Origin: Solirubrobacter sp963724195
Lineage (GTDB): Bacteria > Actinomycetota > Thermoleophilia > Solirubrobacterales > Solirubrobacteraceae
Assembly (NCBI GenBank): GCA_963724195.1
Contig: CAVRTQ010000013.1
Span: 124,001-188,000, forward strand
Length of the DNA stretch: 64,000 nt
Direction: 5' to 3'
Numbering within the stretch: position 1 is the stretch's first letter; every line of letters starts with the position of its first letter. Position numbers and translations under genes: made by a program. Positions 19,158-27,037 of the stretch are shown in pieces. The notes beneath the pieces are model-generated. The model was given only the letters and a program-made list of their open reading frames with translations. It made no database searches and was not told the origin of the DNA.

Positions 19158-19661
19158 GTGACCGGTCCCGATAGCCCCCCGACGCTGGTCGGCGAACGCC
19201 TGACCCTGCGGCCTCTGCGGGCCGCCGACGTCGAACCCCTGAACGCGATCATCGCCCAGCCCGACGTGCGCCAGTGGTGGGGCACGGACCCGACCGTCGA
19301 CGACCAGGACGCGTTCACGATCGTGGTCGACGGCGAGATCGCGGGCTGGGTCGGCTGGTACGAGGAGACCGACCCCGACTACCGGCACGGCGGCCTGGAC
19401 ATCTTCCTCTCGCCCGCGTTCCACGGTCGCGGGCTCGGGCGCGAGGCGCTGCTCGTGGTCGCGCGCTGGCTGATCGCCGAGCGCGGCCACCACCGGCTGA
19501 TCATCGACCCGGCCGCCGCCAACACCCGGGCGATCCGGACGTACACGTCAATCGGCTTCAAGCCCGTCGGCGTGATGCGCCGCTGCGAGCAGGGACCGGA
19601 CGGGACGTGGCACGACGGGCTGCTGATGGACCTGCTCGCGGAGGAGCTCAGCCCCAGCTGA
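19158..19661 (+). CDS. GNAT acetyltransferase, AAC(6')/RimJ-like
   Basis: About 167 residues; LVGERLTLRPLRAADVEPL start and SPAFHGRGLGREALLVVARW acetyl-CoA loop, then HHRLIIDPAAANTRAIRTYTSIGF. The layout matches aminoglycoside 6'-acetyltransferase-like and ribosomal-protein acetyltransferases; specificity cannot be told. GTG at 19158 fits the start-proximal promoter; a TTG at 19149 is an alternative. The 3' end overlaps the convergent DUF2332 gene by 14 bp. Confidence 0.85.
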   Translation: MTGPDSPPTLVGERLTLRPLRAADVEPLNAIIAQPDVRQWWGTDPTVDDQDAFTIVVDGEIAGWVGWYEETDPDYRHGGLDIFLSPAFHGRGLGREALLVVARWLIAERGHHRLIIDPAAANTRAIRTYTSIGFKPVGVMRRCEQGPDGTWHDGLLMDLLAEELSPS

Positions 19662-20561
19662 GGTACCCGCCGTGCCCGTCGGCGTAGGCGACCCGCTCGC
19701 CGTCGCGGGTGAGCGCCATCACGTCCGTGCGGTCGTTCTCGAAGCCGAGGATGTCCGGCCCTCGCACGCGAGCCACGTCGCGCCGAGCTCGCGCACCTTC
19801 GCGCGGAAGATGGCCCGGCCGACGCGCGGCACGTAGAACAGCACCGCGGTGTGGAAGATCACGAGCGTGGCGTCCGTGGGTGCCTCGGCGGCGAGCTCGT
19901 CCAGGTCGCTGGTGGTGAGGTCGCCCTGGACGATCCGCGGCGGGTCCTTTCTCGCCACCGCCACGGCGTGATGCAGCGTCTCGACCCGGTGCTCCATGCC
20001 CGGCCAGATCAGCAGCTCGAGCCAGTGGATGCGGTCCTCGTCGAACACGTCGATCGGGTCGAGGTCCAGGCCCGCGCGCCACACGACCTCGGGCAGCTTC
20101 GCCGGGAGCGGCGGATCGCCCTCGACGCGGCACCGCAGCACCGGTGGGCCGGTGCCCAGCGAGTGGGTGCCGTAGTCGTACGCGTAGCGGTCCGGCAGCA
20201 GGCACAGCCCGGCGCTCGCGCCCACTTCCAGCAGCGCGAGCGGCTGCGGGAGCGCGGCGAGCAGCGGCAGCATCAGCGCGCAGCGGGCCGCCTCGTTGGT
20301 CTGCGTGCGCCGCGCGAGCATCACCGCCTCCACCTCGTCGCGCCGGTCCTTGAGCGTCGTCTCGAACTCCGCCCACCCGGACGGCGTGCCCGCGACGAGC
20401 CGGTAGGCGGCGAACACGAGGTTCGGCTGGCGCTTGCCCTGCGGGAGTCCGGCGAGCCACGCGAGCAGCTCGCGGTCCTCCGAGATCCCGGCGCCCAGCT
20501 CCGCGTACAGCGGCGAGTTGTGCGCGAACTCGCGGTACGCCGTGGCCAGCCGGTCGCTCAT
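19648..20561 (-). CDS. DUF2332 family protein
   Basis: About 303 residues: N-terminus YREFAHNSPLYAELGAGI, then LALLEVGASAGLCLLPDRY, a methyltransferase-like glycine motif, and FHTAVLFYVPRVGRAIF. This matches the DUF2332 family of actinobacteria, a probable SAM-methyltransferase-like fold of unknown role. One frame break near 19760 precedes the C-terminus (VMALTRDGERVAYADGHG). The ATG at 20559-20561 is only 19 bp from the divergent pabB start. Confidence 0.83.
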
Positions 20562-20567
20562 CCCTCG

Positions 20568-20574
20568 TACCGTT
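20568..20574. promoter_or_regulatory. Overlapping divergent -10 elements between DUF2332 and pabB
   Basis: On the plus strand TACCGT (20568-20573) ends 7 nt before GTG 20581. On the minus strand AACGGT (20574-20569) ends 7 nt before ATG 20561. The two hexamers are offset by one base. Confidence 0.45.
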
Positions 20575-20580
20575 CCCCGT

Positions 20581-21821
20581 GTGCGGGTTCCGTTAGACCT
20601 CTCACTTGCGCCCGAGCGCGTGCTGCTCGCGCTGCGCGACGAGCCGTGGCCGTTCGCGCTGGTCGGCCGCTGGGCCGGCGGCGGCGCGATCGTCGGCTGC
20701 GCGCCCACGACGCTGCTCGCGCCGGGGAGGACCCGTTCACGCGGCTGGAGGACCTCCCCGAGCCGACCGGCGACGCGGTCGTCGGCGGCGGCTGGTTCGG
20801 CTGGCTCGGCTACGGCCTCGGCGCGCTGGTCGAGCGGATCCCGCCGCGCCCGCCGCGCCCCGTCCCGCTCCCGGACGCGCACCTGGCCTTCTACGACCAC
20901 GTCCTGCGCCTGGACGAGCACGGCCAGTGGTGGTTCGAGTCGCTCACCGGCGACACGGCGCCGCTCGACCGTCTCCTCACGCTGCTTGCCGGCGCTCCCG
21001 AACCGCGCGGGCCGGAACCGGCCACATTCACCGTGCCGGGCGGGCACGTGGCGGCGGTCGCGGACTGCGTCGAGCGGATCGCCGCCGGCGAGATCTTCCA
21101 GGCCAACCTGTGCCTGCGGCTCGAGGCGGAGTGGGACGGGGACGTGGCGGAGCTGTTCGCCGCCGCCGCTCCGGTGCTCACGCCGGCCTACGCGGCGTGC
21201 TTCGTCACGCCCTGGGGCGGCGTCGCGAGCCTCTCGCCGGAGCTGTTCCTGCGCCGCGCAGGCCGCCACGTCACGACCGGCCCGATCAAGGGCACCGCGC
21301 CCGAGCCCGAGGCGCTCCGCGACTCCGCGAAGGACCTCGCCGAGCACGTGATGATCGTCGACCTCATGCGCAACGACCTGGGCCGGGTCGCCGAGTACGG
21401 CAGCGTGCACGCACCGCTCGCGCCGTCGCTGCAGCCGCACTCGGGCGTCTGGCACCTCGTCTCCGACGTCACCGCCACGCTCGCTCCCGAGCACGGCGAC
21501 GCCGCCCTGCTGCGCGCGACGTTCCCGCCCGGCTCGGTCACCGGCGCGCCCAAGGTCCAGGCGCTGCACGTGATCTCCGAGCTGGAGTCCACCGGCCGCG
21601 AGGTCTACACCGGCGCGATCGGCTACGCCAGCCCCCACGCCGGCCTGGAGCTCAACGTCGCCATCCGCACCTTCGAGGCCCGCGCCGGCCGCCTCTGGCT
21701 CGGCGCCGGCGGCGGCATCGTCGCCGACTCCGACCCCCACGCCGAGCTCGAGGAGTGCCTCGTCAAGGCCCGCCCGCTCATCTCGGCCATCGGTGGAACC
21801 GTGCGATCAGCGGAACGATAA
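20581..21821 (+). CDS. pabB: Aminodeoxychorismate/anthranilate synthase component I
   Basis: About 413 residues. The chorismate-binding domain shows GEIFQANLCLRLE, SPELFLRR, TGPIKGTAPE, VDLMRNDLGRVAE, FPPGSVTGAPKVQAL and the C-terminal GIVADSDPHAELEE, all hallmarks of PabB/TrpE. One frame break lies near 20730. Together with the following lyase it makes p-aminobenzoate for folate synthesis. The N-terminal portion is shorter than in TrpE, as in PabB. The TAA stop lies inside the palindrome at 21811-21846. GTG start 20581 has a start-proximal -10. Confidence 0.88.
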
Positions 21822-21846
21822 AGGGTCCAGACCCCTTTAGGTTCCG
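21811..21846. repeat. 36-bp imperfect palindrome, copy 2
   Basis: Outer arms CGGAAC and GTTCCG, inner arms TAAAGGGTC and GACCCCTTTA with one bulged C. It supplies the pabB stop codon and sits just before pabC. Shares GAACGATAAAG with the copy at 1899. Confidence 0.6.
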
Positions 21847-21856
21847 CGCGCCGCTG

Positions 21857-22468
21857 GTGAAGGGGCGGCCCGACCCGGCGCACGGCGTGTTCGAGACGCT
21901 CCGGGGGCGGGAGAACCTGGACAAGCCCACCTCGCGCGGCTGCGGCACTCGGTGCGTGAGCTGTACGGCGAGGAGCTGCCCGAGATCGAGGTGCCGGACT
22001 TCGACGGGGCGGTGCGGATCGACTACGTGCCCGGGCAGCCGGTGACGGTCACGACGCGCGAGTACACGCCGCGGCCGCTGCCGATCGTGCTCACGCCGCT
22101 CACGCTGCCCGGCGGGCTCGGGCGCGCACAAGTGGCGCGATCGGCTCCCGCTGGGCGACGCGCTCTTGCTCGACGGCGACGGCACGGTGCTCGAAGCGGC
22201 GTGGGCGAGCGTGCTGATCGAGCGCGACGGTGTGCTCTACACGCCGCGCGAGGACGGCCGGATCCTGCCCGGCACCTCGCGGCCCGAGGCGATCCAGGCC
22301 GACCTGCAGCTGCAGCCCGGCGACCGGCTGTTCGTCAGCTCGTCGCTGGCGGGACTCGTGCCGGCCGTGCTCGCGGGAACCAGCCCGGCACCGCACGGCG
22401 GTAGGCCTCGTACTCGGCCCCGAACTGAGCCCGCAGCGTCGGCTCCTCATAGAGCCGCACGAAGCTGA
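21857..22468 (+). CDS. pabC: Aminodeoxychorismate lyase (class IV aminotransferase)
   Basis: Reassembled frames show GVFETLRG, a short helical domain (LRHSVRELYGEELP), REYTPRPLPIVL, the PLP-lysine region HKWRDRLPLGDALLLDGDG, LEAAWASVLIERDG and the end region PGTSRPEAIQADLQL. These are fold-type IV PLP enzymes; after pabB the role is release of pyruvate to give p-aminobenzoate. Breaks lie near 21920 and 22130. The first start codon past the palindrome is GTG 21857-21859. The true stop is uncertain: the frame runs to 22468, overlapping the convergent methyltransferase gene. Confidence 0.78.
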
Positions 22469-22841
22469 AGAACAGCACCATCAGCCCGCCCGCGTAGACC
22501 AGCAACGAGGGCGCGCCGAACAGGCCCGCCTGGCCGAGCACGGCGGACACGACCGCGATGTACATCGGGTTGCGCACCCACCGGTAGAGCCCGCCGACGA
22601 CCAGGTGCTGCGTCGGAGCGACCGGAGCCGGCGTCCCGATCCCCTCGATCACGAAGCGCGCGAACGCGTGGATCAGCACCGCGGCGGCGCAGACGGTCAC
22701 GACCGCGCCGATCACGCGCCATCCGAACCAGTCGGGCTCACCCGACCAGCCGGTGATCGACCACGGGATCACTCCGGCGACGACGCCCGGCGCCAACGCG
22801 AAGAAGAGCGAGCTACCTGCCGCTGCGGCTGTGCGTTCCAT
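22335..22841 (-). CDS. Isoprenylcysteine carboxyl methyltransferase-family membrane protein
   Basis: About 168 residues, four hydrophobic segments (FFALAPGVVAGVIPW, VIGAVVTVCAAAVLI, MYIAVVSAVLGQAGLF, YAGGLMVLFFSF). The SAM-binding motif GLYRWVRNPMY and EEPTLRAQFGAEYEAYRR are typical of the ICMT/PEMT group. In bacteria these methylate small lipophilic compounds; the substrate is unknown. The last 20 residues look frame-altered. Confidence 0.8.
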   Translation of the reverse strand: MERTAAAAGSSLFFALAPGVVAGVIPWSITGWSGEPDWFGWRVIGAVVTVCAAAVLIHAFARFVIEGIGTPAPVAPTQHLVVGGLYRWVRNPMYIAVVSAVLGQAGLFGAPSLLVYAGGLMVLFFSFVRLYEEPTLRAQFGAEYEAYRRAVPGWFPRARPARVPPATS

Positions 22842-22927
22842 GCCGCCTTCAGTCTCCCGAATCCGCGCAGCGTTACGCGCGAATGCGCATCATGCCGCGA
22901 TCCCCATCTGCCGTGCGTGCTGCGCGA

Positions 22928-22957
22928 CACGCCGCCCACCGAGTGGCGGGCGGCGTG
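22928..22957. terminator. Hairpin with 10-bp GC stem
   Basis: Arms CACGCCGCCC and GGGCGGCGTG enclose a 10-nt loop. It lies 69 bp past the SnoaL-like gene stop on the minus strand and may end its transcript. Confidence 0.5.
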
Positions 22958-23025
22958 GCACTCCAGCGACGGGCCGTGCCCGACCCGCCGCCGTTCGCAG
23001 GGCCCGCCTGGGCGCCCTGGAACTT

Positions 23026-23385
23026 CTAGACGGCCTCGAGGAACCCCGTCACCGCGCGCAGGCGGCCATCCTCGGCGACGGTGGCGAAGTCGACGCCGCG
23101 CGCGACCGGACCGTTGCCGGCCGTCAGGTCCCACGTGAAGCGCACGACATCGTTGTGCGCGTCCGGCCCGAACGAGAGCTCGAAGCGGTGGCCCGGGAAC
23201 TGCGCCTGCGCGGCCCCGATCATCGCCGCGATCTCGTCCGGGCCCGATCCGGCCATGAGCGGGTCGACGTACGTGCCGTCGTCGGTCCACGTCTCGCCCA
23301 CCAGCGCGCGCCGGCGCTCGGCGTCGCCCTCGTTCCAGGCGGCGATGTAGGTGTCCACGACGGAAGTGATGGTGGAGTTCGTCAT
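23026..23385 (-). CDS. SnoaL/NTF2-like protein
   Basis: 119 residues with the polyketide-cyclase-like NTF2 fold pattern: VVDTYIAAWNEGDAERRRAL, TWTDDGTYVDPLMAGSGPDEI, VRFTWDLTAGNGPVARGVDFATV. Divergent from an XRE-family regulator, separated by 50 bp holding three GAGGTAA half-sites, so it is probably that regulator's target. Catalytic role unknown; such proteins are small-molecule isomerases, hydrolases or binding proteins. Confidence 0.85.
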   Translation of the reverse strand: MTNSTITSVVDTYIAAWNEGDAERRRALVGETWTDDGTYVDPLMAGSGPDEIAAMIGAAQAQFPGHRFELSFGPDAHNDVVRFTWDLTAGNGPVARGVDFATVAEDGRLRAVTGFLEAV

Positions 23386-23405
23386 GGCCGGTACTCTTGC
23401 GCCCC

Positions 23406-23436
23406 GAGGTAAGTGCTTCAATTACCTCAGAGGTAA
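23406..23436. promoter_or_regulatory. Operator with three GAGGTAA half-sites
   Basis: GAGGTAA at 23406-23412, its inverse TTACCTC at 23422-23428 and GAGGTAA again at 23430-23436, the last overlapping the ATG of the XRE gene. The arrangement suggests autorepression and control of the divergent SnoaL-like gene. Confidence 0.6.
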
Positions 23437-24185
23437 TGGCCGTCGGACCACTCATCAAGACCTGGCGCACGCGGAGGCGCCTGAGCCAGCTCGACCTCGC
23501 GCTCGAGGCGGGCGTCTCCGCTCGCCATCTGAGCTTCGTGGAGACCGGCCGCAGCAAGCCCAGCGAACAGATGGTCCTGCACCTCGCCGAGCACCTGGAG
23601 GTCCCGCTCAGAGAACGCAACCGGATGCTGCTGGCCGCGGGCTACGCGCCGGTCTACGCGCAGCGGCAGCTCGACGCGCCGGAGCTCGCCCCGGTCAAGC
23701 AGGCGCTCGACCAGCTGCTCAAGGCGCACGAGCCGTTCCCGGCCGTCGTGATCGACCGCTCGAGCACCCTCATCGCCGCCAACCGCGCGGTGCAGATGCT
23801 GCTCGAAGGTGTGGCGCCGCACCTCCTCGCACCACCCGTGAACGTCCTCAAGCTCGCACTGCACCCCGAGGGCATGGCGCCGCGGATCGAGAACCTGGGC
23901 GAGTGGCGGGCCCACCTCCTGCACGATCTCGCGGCCCTGCGCGACCAGACGGGTGACGAGGAGCTGCACGCCCTCTACGACGAGCTGACCAGCTACCCCG
24001 GCCCGCAAGCCGAGCCCCGAGCCACCCACGACGTGTTCGTCCCGCTCAAGATCGACGGCCTCACGTTCCTCTCGACCCGCACCACGTTCGGCACCGCGAT
24101 GGACGTCACCGTGGCCGAACTGGCGATCGAGGCCTTCTATCCCGCCGACGAGGCGACGTTCACGGCATGTTCTGCTCGCCGGTGA
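23436..24185 (+). CDS. XRE-family regulator with MmyB-like ligand domain
   Basis: 249 residues. The helix-turn-helix (LIKTWRTRRRLSQLDLALEAGVS, recognition helix ARHLSFVETGRSKPS) is followed by a C-terminal MmyB-like ligand-binding domain (VVIDRSSTLIAANRAVQMLLEG, NVLKLALHPEGMAPRIENL). This MmyB-like architecture is common in actinobacteria. It probably senses a fatty-acid-like or small ligand. The ATG lies within its own operator. The end overlaps the convergent NDH-2 gene by 26 bp; the last residues may be frame-altered. Confidence 0.88.
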   Translation: MAVGPLIKTWRTRRRLSQLDLALEAGVSARHLSFVETGRSKPSEQMVLHLAEHLEVPLRERNRMLLAAGYAPVYAQRQLDAPELAPVKQALDQLLKAHEPFPAVVIDRSSTLIAANRAVQMLLEGVAPHLLAPPVNVLKLALHPEGMAPRIENLGEWRAHLLHDLAALRDQTGDEELHALYDELTSYPGPQAEPRATHDVFVPLKIDGLTFLSTRTTFGTAMDVTVAELAIEAFYPADEATFTACSARR

Positions 24186-25443
24186 TGAGCCGGGTGCCGC
24201 GCCCGTGGGTGAGGAAGCTGAAGCCCCAGCGCGTGAACACGAGCACCCGGTTCTGGAAGCCGACGAGGTACCAGAGGTGGATGCCGAGCCACAGCGCCCA
24301 GGCGAGGAAGCCGCTCACCTTGATGCCCGGCGGGAATTCGGCGATCGCCCGCGCGCGGCCCAGCGTGGCCAGGTTGCCCTTGTCCTTGTACTTGAACGGC
24401 CCTGAGGTCCCGCCCCGCAGCTTGGACTTGACCGAGCGCGCCGCGTAGCGCCCCATCTGCATCGCCACCGGGGCGACACCGGGCAACGGGTCCCCGCCCT
24501 TGACCTGCACCATGTCGCCGATCGCGAGCACGTCCGGGTAGCCGGGGAGCGTGAGGTCGGGCTCGACCAGCAGCCGGTCGACCTTGTCCTGCTCGCTGCC
24601 GGCCGCCTCGGCCAGCTTGGTCGCGACGCTCGCGGCGAGCACGCCCGCGGCCCAGATGACGGTGCCGGCGCGCACCTTCTCCTCGCTGGTCGACGGACTT
24701 GATCGTCACGCCGTCGGCGTCGATGTCGGTGACCATGTGGCTCGGTCAGCGACGTCACGCCGAGCGCTGCCCAGCGACTTCTCCGCCTTGGCCGACAGCC
24801 GCTTCGGGAACGCGGCCAGCACACGCTCGCCGGCTTCGACGAGCAACACCTTCGCCTGCCAGGTGTCGATCACGCGGAACTCGTTGCGCGTGTCGCGGGC
24901 GATCTCGGCGATCTGACCGGCCATCTCGGCACCGGTCGGGCCCGCACCCACGATCACGAACGTCAACAGCCGTTCACGCTCGGTCGGGTCGGAGACCACC
25001 TCCGCCTCCTCGAACGCCTTCAGGATCTGCGCGCGGATGTGCAGCGCACCCTCGAGCGTCTTGAGCTCGGCGGCGTGCTCCTGCCATTCCGGGTGGCCGA
25101 AGTAGTTGTACTTGGACCCGCCGCCGACGATGAGCGTGTCGTAGTCGAGCGTCTCCTCGCCCGCCGCGGTCCGCAATTTGACCGTCTTGGCGTCCAGGTC
25201 GAAGCCCTCCGCCTCGGCCAGCATGACGGAGACGTTCTCCTGCCCGCGGAAGATCGAGCGCAGCGGATACGCGACCTCACCCGTGGCCAGAGCGCCCGTG
25301 GCGACCTGGTAGGCGAGCGGCTGGAAGAGGTGGAAGTTGCGGCGGTCGACGATCGTCACGTCGACGTCAGCGCCCTTCAGGTTCAGGGCGGCCTGCAGGC
25401 CTCCGAAGCCTCCGCCCACGATGACGACACGATGCTTGGCCAT
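24160..25443 (-). CDS. ndh: Type II NADH dehydrogenase (NDH-2)
   Basis: About 428 residues. FAD-binding motif VVIVGGGFGGLQAALNL and quinone-region FQPLAYQVATGAL, NAD-binding VIVGAGPTGAEMAGQIAE, then after a break near 24740 the second FAD motif VLAIGDMVQVKGG, and QMGRYAAR. The C-terminal amphipathic membrane anchor reads FLAWALWLGIHLWYLVGF. It passes electrons from NADH to the quinone pool without pumping protons. The start is 20 bp from the divergent DoxX gene. Confidence 0.9.
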
Positions 25444-25450
25444 TTCCCTT

Positions 25451-25457
25451 CACACTA
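25451..25457. promoter_or_regulatory. Overlapping divergent -10 elements between ndh and DoxX
   Basis: Minus-strand TAGTGT (25457-25452) ends 8 nt before ATG 25443. Plus-strand CACACT (25451-25456) ends 7 nt before ATG 25464. Only 20 bp separate the two start codons. Confidence 0.5.
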
Positions 25458-25463
25458 TGCGAC

Positions 25464-25988
25464 ATGACATTCGGCATCGCGATCCTGAGGGCCGTCGTCG
25501 GCGGTCTCTTCATCGGCCACGGGCTCCAGAAGCTCAAAGGCTGGTTCGGCGGCTACGGCATCGAGGGCACGGGCGGGTGGATGGAATCCGTCGGCCTGTA
25601 TCCCGGCAAACACCACGCCACGGCGGGCGGCCTGGCCGAGACCGCCGGCGGGGCGATGCTCGTCGCCGGGCTCGGCACCCCGGCCGCGACGGCCGCGCTC
25701 ACCAGCTCGATGACGGTCGCGACCCTCAAGGTCCACGGCCCGAACGGCGTGTGGGGCCAGAACGGCGGCTACGAGCTGCCGTTGGTGATGACCGTGGCGC
25801 TGTTCGCCGTCACCGCGTCCGGCCCGGGCAGCTTCGCGCTGGACCGGCGTGAGTGGGGTACGGGCTGGGCGATCGCGTCGCTCGCCGGCGGCATCGCCGG
25901 CGGCCTGGCCGCGATCAAGTACTCGGACTCCAACACCCCCGCGGAGCAGCCCGCGGCGCCCGAAGCCTCCGAGGAGGCCGCTGCTTAG
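25464..25988 (+). CDS. DoxX family membrane protein
   Basis: 174 residues with four helices: ILRAVVGGLFIGHGLQKL (DoxX signature GHGxQKL), GLAETAGGAMLVAGLG, LPLVMTVALFAVTASG and WAIASLAGGIAGGLAA, then an acidic Ala/Glu tail. The motif NGVWGQNGGYELPL is typical of the DoxX/DoxD-like quinone-associated family. Divergent from NDH-2, suggesting a shared role in quinone redox balance. Ends convergent with the lipoprotein gene, overlapping by 4 bp. Confidence 0.88.
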   Translation: MTFGIAILRAVVGGLFIGHGLQKLKGWFGGYGIEGTGGWMESVGLYPGKHHATAGGLAETAGGAMLVAGLGTPAATAALTSSMTVATLKVHGPNGVWGQNGGYELPLVMTVALFAVTASGPGSFALDRREWGTGWAIASLAGGIAGGLAAIKYSDSNTPAEQPAAPEASEEAAA

Positions 25989-27037
25989 CGGATCGAACGC
26001 TCGCTCAGCTCGAGCGCCTGCGCGGCGTCACCGCGGGTGACGAAGTGCGGCCCGGTGGCGACCACGTCGCCCTGGGACGGGAAGATCCCGTAGCGGGCGC
26101 GCAGAGCGAGCATCTCGATCGGCAGGTAGCCCTGCAGGTAGGGCTGCTGGTCCACGGCGAAGCCGATCCGGCCCGCCTGGACGGCCTTGAGCACGTCCGG
26201 CCCGAGATCGAACGTGCCGATCTTGATCCCCGGCGGGAGCGCTTCCGAGGCCGTGAGCCCGCCGATCGAGTTCGTGGTGAGCACGCCCTGGGCCTTGTCC
26301 GAGGCGACGGCGCGGCGAATCCGCTCGGGCGTCCCCGGGTCATCGTCGGTGATGGCGAGCACGCGCGAGCTCCCGCCGCTCTTCTCCAGCGCCTCCGCCA
26401 TGCCCGCGCAGCGCTGGTCCAGGCCGGTGTTGCCGACCTGCTGGTTGATGCAGATCGCGCGCTTGACGCCCGCGTCGACGAGGCGCTGACCCGCCGCCCG
26501 CCCGGCCCGGAACTCCTCCTGGCCGACGTGCGCGAGCACCCCGAAGGAGCGGAACTGCCCGCTGCCGGAGTTGATCGACACGACCGGGATGCCGGCGCGC
26601 ACCGCCCGCTCGATCGCCGGCTGGAGGCCGATCTCGGGGATCGAGACCACGAGCCCGTCCGGCTTGGTCGCGATCGCGTCGTCGATCAGTCGGCTCATGT
26701 CGTCGAGCGAGTACTCGTCGGGCGACTGGTAGTCGACGAGCACGTCCAGCCGGCGCGCGGCGGCGTCGACGCCGTTGCGGATGATGGCCCAGAACTTCGA
26801 GGACGCGGGCCCGTGCGTGACGACCGCGATCCGCACCGCATCGTCCGGTGCGGGGGCGCCCGGGGCGGGGGAGGAGCTCGGCGTGCCGGAGACGGTGACG
26901 TTCGGCTCGCGGACGGTCGTCGCCTCGCCACAGCCGGCCACGAACACGAGCAGGCCGACCAGCAGCGCGCGGGACGATCGCCCCCTGGGCGATCTCCCGG
27001 CAACGCGAGGCCGCAGGCCGAGTCGTGGCAAATTCAT
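25985..27037 (-). CDS. Sugar-type periplasmic binding lipoprotein
   Basis: 350 residues. A lipoprotein signal with lipobox VAGC (LLVGLLVFVAGCGEA) precedes a Peripla_BP_4 domain of the ribose/autoinducer-2 class (IAVVTHGPASSKFWAIIRNG, KPDGLVVSIPEI, GIPVVSINSG, AICINQQVGNTGLDQRC, GQVLTTNS-like VLTTNSIGG, GFAVDQQPYLQGY). Anchored outside the membrane. The ATG overlaps the kinase stop (ATGA), so it is the last gene of the kinase operon. No permease or ATPase is present, which suggests ligand sensing for the kinase rather than uptake. Confidence 0.88.
   Translation of the reverse strand: MNLPRLGLRPRVAGRSPRGRSSRALLVGLLVFVAGCGEATTVREPNVTVSGTPSSSPAPGAPAPDDAVRIAVVTHGPASSKFWAIIRNGVDAAARRLDVLVDYQSPDEYSLDDMSRLIDDAIATKPDGLVVSIPEIGLQPAIERAVRAGIPVVSINSGSGQFRSFGVLAHVGQEEFRAGRAAGQRLVDAGVKRAICINQQVGNTGLDQRCAGMAEALEKSGGSSRVLAITDDDPGTPERIRRAVASDKAQGVLTTNSIGGLTASEALPPGIKIGTFDLGPDVLKAVQAGRIGFAVDQQPYLQGYLPIEMLALRARYGIFPSQGDVVATGPHFVTRGDAAQALELSERSIR

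Noticed and set aside
22883..23029. Possible 48-codon plus-strand ORF converging on the SnoaL-like gene with a shared CTAG
   Set aside because: No family, the sequence looks frame-broken (a better-looking WRAAW segment is in another frame) and a terminator hairpin lies inside. Not enough support to call.
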